From the NCBI GenBank assembly GCA_027559495.1, contig JAMXSV010000024.1:1426001-1490000 (forward strand): 64,000 nucleotides of DNA, in the 5' to 3' direction. Shown in pieces: positions 57,257-64,000 of the stretch. The number at the start of each line of letters is the position of its first letter. Position 1 is the first letter of the stretch. The notes beneath the pieces are model-generated. The model made no database searches, had not been told where the DNA came from, and worked only from the letters and a program-made list of their open reading frames with translations. The translations under genes and the position numbers were made by a program. This DNA is from Aurifilum marmelostoma (lineage: Eukaryota > Ascomycota > Sordariomycetes > Diaporthales > Cryphonectriaceae).

Positions 57257-58787
57257 CTAAAATCTGGAAGGGAATCTCTCATATCGACTGCGATGTCTGC
57301 CCATGTTTGCAAAGAAGTTGGGGCTCGACTCTGGCTCCGGCGAGGCTATGCCATCATAACTAATGCTGGAAGATAGCCCGCTGCGCTTGATGTTCTCCTT
57401 CACCGGACTGCTCTTGCGGATCATCCTCTCGGCTAGGTCTCTCTGCTCCATGGCTGCCATCTCCCGAGAATTTCGCGGCGATGAGAAGGTGTCCCCACGG
57501 ATGTCGTTGATACTAGCAGCCTTCTTCAGGGGAGACTTGGAGTGGCTGAAGACACCAAGGCTGCCACCATAGGCGGGGGTGGCACCCGTGTTCGTCGATG
57601 CACTCGAAACCATGGGCTTTTTGGGAGATATAGTGCGGACGCTGCTGGAGGCCGGCAGACTCTGTCTCAGCGGCGATGGACGAGGTTTATGAATCGAGGC
57701 AAACATGTCAGGCTGTCTGGGTCTGTTGTTATTGTTGATGGGGGTTGTCATCATCGAAGGGCTCTGTGATCGGCCCGGGGGTGTGCGCCCGACGCTGTCG
57801 GGGTCAATGTGTGCCATGTAGTTCGGGTTGGGATTTGTCTGGAAGGGACGCTTGATCAACGTGCTTGGAGTGCCGGTCTCGACAAATTCCACCTCGTAGC
57901 CCTCTTCATCCTCTCCGCACTGCGTACCAACATCTCTGACCACAGGATGGAGGCGAGGGTGCACATATTTGATGTCGTATTCCCGCATGACCTCCTTCTG
58001 GACGAAGGCTGAGTCTTTGTTCTGCTGCGAGAACTTGGCCTCGACGGCAAGCAACAAAGCCGACAGTGCAACCTGCTCGACGAGGCACTTGAACACAGTC
58101 ACGCTCGGGCGCGGGTCCAGAGGAGCAAGCGGGAGGGCGAGCATGTACATGAGCACATGCACCGGGCTGAACAGGCAGAGAAGCTGTAGGGAGGCCGGTA
58201 GGGGGTCCCACACATGAAGCTCCCACACATCTCGTGTCTTGTCAGGGTGGGCGCGGGACTCGGCGCTCTCTGAGCCCATGATGTCGCTGAGAGCTTTCAA
58301 GGGCGAGGATAACGCCGGGGAGGACTGAACCCGGACTCGTTTCGCGTTCGGCGTGCCTACTGGCTTCTCGACGTCTTGCTCGAAAAATCGGTATGCGCGG
58401 GTCCGCCAGAATGTGTACGTCGTGTTCCAAACAGAGAAACCCGCGAGCATCCATGCGACCGTCCACGCCTGAAAAGAGAACAAAGAGAGTCAGCGTCACT
58501 CTCTGGTGTGGTGAGTGATAGGTATTGGGATTCCTTACCAGGTACGAAAACCAACTGGCATGGTCGACATCGCTAAAGACATCGTCCCCGCTGCCCGTTG
58601 AATACGCGCCGTTAGCACGCGCAAGCAAGAACACAAAGTTCAGGACGAGGCCGAGCTGGGCGCCGAGCGATTTGGACCCGATGTCTCTGATCTCGATCTC
58701 CTCCGACAGCCAGAGGAAGAAGTCCCATGGGTTGAGCGCCGATAAGATGCGCTCAGAGAGCGGTCGACGGCGTACAAGGCGCGGCAT
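57257..58787 (-). CDS. NUR1: Nuclear rim protein 1 (Nur1/Mug154 family)
   Basis: Two exons, complement(57257..58468, 58539..58787), 486 aa; a 70-bp phase-0 intron (GTAAGG donor, TTTTCAG acceptor). The start MPRLVRRRPLSERILSALNP followed by DFFLWLSEEIE is typical of the family. Two hydrophobic regions, LGLVLNFVFLLARA and TVAWMLAGFSVWNTTYTF, then a further membrane pair around LQLLCLFSPVHVLMYMLALP, suggest an inner-nuclear-membrane protein. In yeast Nur1 works with Heh1/Src1 to tether rDNA and silent chromatin at the nuclear rim. The C-terminal half is disordered and Ser/Pro-rich with a basic end (MGRHRSRYERFPSRF), plausible for nuclear targeting and phosphorylation. Divergent from VMA7. Confidence 0.9.
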
Positions 58788-59332
58788 CTCCTTGCGTTGC
58801 GGCGCGCTTGGTCGGTGTTGTGGTGATGGTGAGAAAGTCAGAGTTGCAAATTAGGCCGTGGGCGAGACGGATTGTTTACTCGGCGCTGTGGTGACAGAAA
58901 GTACTCCGTACAGGTGGGGCCCCTGACCCCCGAGGCACTTCCTTCCACAGGGGACCAAGCGCTGAGTTCGGCTCCAGGCACCTCCAAATTTAGGCCTGGC
59001 GGCAGGCACTGATAGCGGGCATGCCCGCCCATGCTCGTGGCCAGAGCTTCCCTAGGAGCACCTATCGCATCGGCTCGTCATCAGCATCAGCATCAGCCCT
59101 CTCCGGCAGCAGGATTGGGTCACAGTGAAGGACAATCTCGAGCGCGCCCCCCCCCCCCCCAACCTTCTTCTACAAGTACCATCCCATTATACCAGGCGAC
59201 TGAAAGCGGGTTCGTCACCCACATCCTTCCATCTAGACACCGGTGGTTGTTCTCCCGCCTCACTGCCACCCCCTCCTCGACGGCAAACACCACCACTCCT
59301 TCCGAACAATCAACCACACCAAAGAGACGAAG
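58788..59332. other. Divergent promoter region between NUR1 and VMA7
   Basis: A 545-bp shared upstream region. A C-run (about 59147..59160) and a CAT-CAG repeat (59080..59097) lie on the VMA7 side. No gene is seen. Confidence 0.55.
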
Positions 59333-59911
59333 ATGGCGGCGTCGACTTCGCAACAGGAGTACAAGGACAGGCAGTTTCTTGCCGTGATCGGAGACGAGGT
59401 TCGAACATCTGCATGGAACGAGGATACAATGAACAAACCGCAAACTGATCAGCACCGCAGGACTCGGTGACTGGCTTGCTGCTCGCAGGCATCGGTGTAC
59501 GTTTCCTACGCCTCTCGAACAAGCAGGATCACGACTGACCACTCTGCAACAGCATGTGACGTCTGGTGCAGACGCGCAGAAGAACTTCCTCGTCGTGGAC
59601 AACAAGACCGACAATGCAACCATAGAGTCGACATTTGACAAGTTCATAGAGCGCAAGGACATCGCCATCGTGCTGATTAACCAGCATGTAGGTCAACCTC
59701 ACGAGGCCGATTGCTAGCTGCTACTGAGAACAGACGAAGCTGACTTTGTTGCTCCTGTCTTCTCTCTCAGGTTGCCGACAAGATACGTCACCGCATTGAT
59801 ACCTATACCGCAGCTTTCCCTACCATCTTGGAAATACCAAGCAAAGACCACCCATATGACCCAGAGAAAGACAGTGTATTGAGGAGAGTTCGCCGCCTGT
59901 TCGGGGAGTAG
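59333..59911 (+). CDS. VMA7: V-type H+-ATPase subunit F
   Basis: Four exons: 59333..59398, 59461..59496, 59553..59687, 59771..59911; 125 aa. All three introns (62, 56 and 83 bp) are phase 0, and exon 2 is only 36 bp. The spliced sequence reads DRQFLAVIGDE, then DSVTGLLLAGIGHVTS, NFLVVDNKT, IAIVLINQHVADKIRHRID and EIPSKDHPYDPEKDSVLRRV, which matches subunit F across its length. The subunit belongs to the central stalk of the V1 sector, linking ATP hydrolysis to proton pumping at the vacuolar membrane. Length agrees with the family (about 118-125 aa). Constitutive expression is expected; nothing odd is seen. Confidence 0.95.
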
Positions 59912-60309
59912 AGGCTGGGCATTGAATGCAGGGCCGATTATAAAAGATGTATAATCATATATAAGTGAGGACGATTGAGCTCGACGATTCGGTACTTCAT
60001 AGGTGTAGGAGAGTATAGACCGATCTGATGAAAGCGATGAGGCATTATACAGGGTGGCAGCGCAGCGGTAGTATTACTCTGGTTTCTTCGAACCACGCCA
60101 TAAATACAGGCACAAAACAAAAGATTCAATCTGCCCAAAACGTTGTGTGGTATTTAGGAAACGCAGAAACTCCGGCTCATGATCCATCAAAAATAATGAG
60201 CAATGCAACTCCGTCCACAGCACGATCTCCTAACAAGCCCCTTGACGTATCTCTAGACTACAACCAAATTGTTACTGTAATATTGTGACACGGCCACGGG
60301 TGCAGCCAT
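59912..60309. other. Convergent 3' flanks of VMA7 and NPC2
   Basis: AT-richer 3' sequence. Around 60055..60100 there is a short stretch resembling parts of small structured RNAs, rejected below. No gene is supported. Confidence 0.5.
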
Positions 60310-61036
60310 CTAGAGCTCAAGCTCGGCCTTGCCGCTGCTGAAGAGGACGGTAGCGGTCAGGCAGGTGATGGGCTTGTCGTCCTTGGTGTAGACATCGGCG
60401 AGAACCGTGTACTTGCCCTATTTTTGTTTTTGGGCGTCAGCAGGCTGTCTATCATATTACAGCAAGGTAGAAAAGTAAAGAAACGAAAAGTATGAGGTGG
60501 GCGTGGGCTACACTCACGTTGGGAATCTCCTTGGGCAGCTCGACGGTCTTGGTGAAGGTGAGGGGGCCCTTCTTGATAGGGCACTCCATATCCACGTTCT
60601 TGACCTGCTCGCAGAGGTCTGCCTTGGTGCTGATAAGGCGGATCAGGCCGTACTTGACCTGCAGCGCAACGTAGGCACCCTCCTCGATGTCCTCAAAAAC
60701 GACGCCGGCAGCCTGGATGACGAGGTCCTTGCCACTAGAATATTGAAAGAGGGGTTGGGTGTTAGCTTTTCAGGATGGTTACCCGAAAGCGACGGGAGTA
60801 AATTATGGGTCAGACGCGGTTGCTACGTACGCCTGAGGGGGGTTGGGCACCAGGTCGACCTTGGCGATCTTGACAATGTCTTCCTCGTGAGCCTTGGGGC
60901 AGAGCTCAAGGGGGGAGTCGCCGGGAACCTTGAGGTCTTCGTTGACGACCACCTCGCTGCTGCCTCCAAAGTTGAGGCCGAAGCCTGCATGGGCGACACC
61001 TGCCGTGAGCGCGATAAGTAGTGCGGAGATCCTCAT
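60310..61036 (-). CDS. NPC2: Phosphatidylglycerol/phosphatidylinositol transfer protein (ML domain)
   Basis: Three exons, complement(60310..60417, 60518..60734, 60831..61036), 176 aa; introns of 100 and 96 bp. The first 17 residues (MRISALLIALTAGVAHA) are a clear signal peptide. The ML (MD-2-related lipid-recognition) domain follows, with cysteines in LELCPKA, ADLCEQ, MECPIKKG and PITCLTA and the conserved KGPLTFTKTVELPKEIP stretch. Fungal NPC2 proteins bind sterols or phospholipids and act in the vacuolar lumen, handing sterol to Ncr1. Length and organisation match the family. The conserved D-x-Y-T segment (LADVYTKDDKP) is in exon 3. Upstream it is divergent from an oxidoreductase gene. Confidence 0.93.
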
Positions 61037-61979
61037 TGCGAAATCGGGTCGAAACTCGGCGAGTAAACAAGCAGACGTGTGGAATAATGCTTCAGGCGGC
61101 CGAATAACAATCAACACAGGAGAGCGAGTGGGCTGTCGACCTTGTTTTGTTGTTGCTGTTGATGAAGAGAGATGTTGGGGTTTGGCAGTGTCTGAGGAGG
61201 GATCCCACTGGTGGTGCTAACTGCGGCTATCTTTAGGAGGGGGACGTCATATGGAGTATCCCATGATCAGTTCTGATTTGCCCTTCAGCAGCGACCTCAG
61301 GGCAGGTGTTCCAGATGGCCCAGGCCTAGCCGCAGCAGTCTTGTTGGGGTTGGTAGGCAGGGGAACCCCACACTTCCCAGCCATGCTTTACCTGCTTGGT
61401 CAGGGTGCTGACGCACTCTACAATTCCCATCACATCCAAGCACCAATGGTCGCCGGAGTTCAAAGCTGTTCACCAGACCACTTCATGAACTTGCTCCTTT
61501 ATCAAGGCCATCAGTGAGCTTTGATTATCAGCAACCTCCAGATCCATGCTTTGAACAGACTTTCGGATCATCCATGGACTTGAGCTGCTCATCGTTCCAT
61601 GGAGGTGGAGATGTCAACATGGCCACCGCCACGCAGTACTCATCACAAAGACGGCTTGGCGTGGCTGTTGAAAGTATGCATTGGTGTGCATTGCTAGCCC
61701 ATCCTTGGGCTGCCTTGCTGTGACCTTGAGCGTGCAAGTTGTGTATCTGAAATGTCGGTCCTCATCCTTCTGCGGCTTCTAAAGCGGCCGGAAGGGCCAA
61801 GAGTGCCTTCCCTCTTAGTTGTGAATGATTACACATACATACATACACACACACATATAAATATATGACTAGTCTCTTCAGCTTCTCCGCCAAGGAACCC
61901 AGGTTTCCTGGATTACTTGCTCTCTATCTTCTCATCGCCTCCCCGCTTTCTTCCGTCCACGACGTTGGTAACACACAAT
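61037..61979. other. Divergent region between NPC2 and the MDR oxidoreductase
   Basis: A 943-bp upstream region without a supported gene. It has an ACAT/CA repeat (61830..61857) and the TATA-like site listed separately. Confidence 0.5.
61857..61864 (+). promoter_or_regulatory. TATA-box-like site upstream of the MDR oxidoreductase
   Basis: TATAAATA lies 116 bp before the start codon, followed by a CT-rich stretch (61917..61950) suitable for transcription initiation. It also abuts a CA/TA repeat, so it could be coincidence. Confidence 0.4.
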
Positions 61980-62970
61980 ATGAAGCAAGCCCAAGTCAGC
62001 AACTGGGGTGAGCCCCCCAAGTATGTGGACGTGGCCGACCCAGGCTCTCCCAAACCTGGTGAGATTCAGCTCAAAGTCCTGGCCTGCGGCGTCCATCAGC
62101 TTGTGAGAGGCCGGGCAGCCGGGACTCACTACAGCGCGCGTGCGCTCCCGCACATTCCCGGCACGGATGGCGTCGGTCAGACTTCTGACGGCAAGCTCGT
62201 ATACTTCAACGCAATGAGCGACACCGGCGGCTCCATGACAGAGGTGATCAACATAGCGGTCGAGAGGACAGTGCCCGTCCCGGATGGAGCCGATCCCGTG
62301 CAGGTCGCCGGCCTGGTCAATCCCGTCATGGCGAGTTGGCTGGGCCTGTCCGTGCGGACGAGCGGGCTGGAGACGGGCTTCACGGCTGTCGTTCTCGGGG
62401 CAACGGGGGTCTCAGGAGCTGCTTCTGTGGGCGTCGCCCGTGCTTTGGGCGCAGGCAAGGTCATTGGTGTTGCGAGAAGCGCCGCCAAGATGGCGGGCTT
62501 GGGTCTGGACGGTGCGATCGAGCTGGCAGGTGATCCGAGCCAGACAGACTGGAGCGCTGCGCTGGATGCGGATGTCATTCTCGACTTCTTGTTTGTGGCC
62601 TGTCCGGTTTTGGTTGTGCTCCTGTGAGGGTCACTAACTCGATCACCACTACAACAGGTACGGTCCTGGCACGCTTTCCCTCCTCGCAGCGCTAAAGCCG
62701 ACGAAGCCTGTGCAATATGTTCAGATTGGGACGATGGCCAACTCCACCATGGATCTGCCTGGTGATCTGCTCAGAAGCAAGAATATCACTCTGCGCGGGA
62801 CGGGTCCCGGTGCATGGCAGATGAAGGACTTTGCAAGAGAAGCCCCAAGTATGGTCAAGGCTATCGCTTCAGGGAAGATTCAGCCTGGTAAATTTCAGGA
62901 GATCAAGATGGCAGATATCGAGACGGCATGGGGCCAAAAGGGAGGTGATCGTATGATCATTACTCCCTGA
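61980..62970 (+). CDS. MDR-type (quinone oxidoreductase-like) NAD(P)-dependent dehydrogenase
   Basis: Two exons, 61980..62590 and 62658..62970, 307 aa; a 67-bp phase-2 intron (GTTTGT donor, CAACAG acceptor). The spliced joint reads ILDFLYGPGTLSLLAALKP. The N-terminal half is a GroES-like domain (QAQVSNWGEPPKYVDVADPG, PKPGEIQLKVLACGVHQLV, PHIPGTDGVG). The Rossmann part has VVLGATGVSGAASVGVARAL, a glycine-rich nucleotide motif of the zinc-free quinone-reductase branch. The structural-zinc cysteine cluster is absent. Such enzymes reduce quinones, enals or other carbonyls with NAD(P)H in the cytosol. At about 307 aa it is slightly short for the family. The substrate cannot be inferred, and no adjacent biosynthetic genes are visible. 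Confidence 0.88.
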
Positions 62971-63833
62971 TCTACAACATCAACCAAGTCAGTCACTTTG
63001 TTGAGCAGATTCATAGAGTTGGAGCTTAAGTAGTATTTTGAAGTTAGCCCTTCATCCGAAAGTGAACTTGGAGTATATACACTTGAAATAGATTTGAGGA
63101 TCTCTCTAAGCTTGCCTAGGGTGATAACCATTTGATGCGGGCACCATGATCGATTTTTCTCGAATAATGATAGAAAGAAAGCAGAAGAAGAAAGGGAAGG
63201 AGGGAAGACAGGAAAAAAGAAAAAAAGAGAAAAGGTAGGCATGCCTAGAATCAAGGACAATATCAATCCCACAATCAGTCTCAGCAAAGACATCAGTCCA
63301 CTAAGGAGCAAAAGACTGCGCATTGGCTGAGATCTACACAAAGAATGTCATCTCTAGGTACATCGTTATAAGTACTCTCTACCTACGTAAATTCAATGGA
63401 TATCAACCATGAAAGCGTCCACTGCATTTATGAGGCGCATGTCTCTAATCTTAACCCTCTTATGGCTTCTTTCTCCCACAGAATTCCAAGATTCAAGATG
63501 ATTCTTCGAGGTGAGTTCAAGCTGGAAGCTGGTTTGGCAATCAAGATTCGTGTACAGCTGAGGGCGACAGGGGTGCTAGCTCTAGCACAAGCACACACTC
63601 ACATCATGGTTGGCAGGAGCTATCCCAGCAGGCAGGCTACTGGACCCCCGGAAACAAGGATTCTGGGGAGCTTTGCCAGCATGATGACGTTGAGGCTCCT
63701 CAGCATCATTGCCTATAACACACATACTCACACTCATCTCTACCACACCTACATACCTACCTACATATCTTGGCCCCTTCCTCCCCTGTCTGGTCACTAT
63801 ACTCCCTAAGAAGTCAATCAGTTCCCTTTTCAG
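62971..63833. other. 3' flank of oxidoreductase and possible upstream exons of next gene
   Basis: AG-rich stretch at 63169..63236. A CTCCCACAG acceptor-like site (63475..63480) and a GTGAGT donor (63511..63516) bracket about 30 bases, which could be a small exon. No protein family is recognisable. Confidence 0.35.
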
Positions 63834-64000
63834 CAATCTCAAGATCGAGCCTCCTGGCATCTTGCCCATTTGTTCTGCAGTTGCTGAAGGCTGGTGCCAC
63901 TCAGAATTCAAAATCATCATGGCCTCCTTGAGGAGCCTCTACGGGTCTGAGGACCGCCCAGAGCTGAACAATAACTTCAAGTCAGTCAAGAGCATTTCCT
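63834..64000 (+). CDS. Possible partial CDS at right window edge
   Basis: From a CCTTTTCAG acceptor-like site at 63825..63833 an open frame runs to the end of the window, including an ATG at 63919 and the sequence MASLRSLYGSEDRPELNNNF. It could be an internal exon or, from 63919, a first exon. No family is recognised and the rest lies outside the window. Confidence 0.3.

Noticed and set aside
60055..60105. GCGCAGCGGTAGTATTAC followed by GGTTTCTTCGAACC, recalling U4 snRNA 5' sequence or tRNA A/B boxes
   Set aside because: The rest of the U4 fold, an Sm site and a tRNA cloverleaf are all missing; only short words match, and the spacing is wrong for a tRNA.
1..64000. CRISPR arrays, tRNA genes, intact transposons, secondary-metabolite cluster genes
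   Set aside because: Looked for on both strands by motif and product; none found. The MFS/regulator pair and the oxidoreductase are not accompanied by synthase genes.

Overview
This window is nuclear DNA of a filamentous ascomycete (Pezizomycotina, most likely a Sordariomycete). The genes carry short GT-AG introns of about 55-220 bp. The proteins are typical fungal ones (Zn2Cys6 regulator, WSC-domain GH16 enzyme, nuclear rim protein, SAP30-like and SET3-like chromatin factors). Upstream regions are CT-rich, microsatellites are common in introns and leaders, and a single dispersed 5S rRNA gene sits between protein genes. No bacterial, viral or intact transposon gene was recognised. All exon boundaries were read by hand from splice signals, reading-frame phase and protein continuity; none was confirmed with RNA data.

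Layout: 1-5 kb holds an F-box gene (cut by the window edge) and a proline-rich transglutaminase-core protein. 6-14 kb holds a 14-TM-type MFS drug exporter facing a divergent Zn2Cys6 regulator, with two matching CGG direct-repeat boxes in front of the exporter. 15-19 kb holds mitochondrial DnaJ MDJ1 and a SAP30-like Sin3/HDAC subunit. 18.6-24.8 kb is a 6-kb stretch with no recognisable gene. 24.8-28.2 kb is a C2H2 plus fungal-specific-domain transcription factor. 28.9-33.1 kb holds a nine-exon F-box gene and a hotdog thioesterase. 33.9-39.9 kb holds PEX12, a GH16-WSC cell-wall glucanase-type gene and a calcineurin-like phosphoesterase. 42.9-52 kb holds a PHD-SET (SET3-like) gene, ALG7 and nucleoporin SEH1. 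52.7-64 kb holds a xylose-reductase-type aldo-keto reductase, a 5S rRNA gene, a low-complexity hypothetical gene with an in-frame extension behind a TAG stop, NUR1, V-ATPase subunit F, NPC2, an MDR-type oxidoreductase and perhaps the first exon(s) of another gene at the right edge.

Most genes are dispersed housekeeping genes and I see no biosynthetic cluster. The one pair that suggests joint function is exporter plus divergent regulator. The most useful oddities are: the CGG-box pair; two F-box genes whose frames each break at a C homopolymer; a 239-codon open frame directly behind an in-frame TAG; a possible mitochondrial leader on the aldo-keto reductase; a GC-AG intron in ALG7; a diverged 5S gene with retained helices and TATA element; and a GH16-WSC gene with a GPI-like tail but no visible signal peptide. 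I did not find a clearly new multi-gene system.
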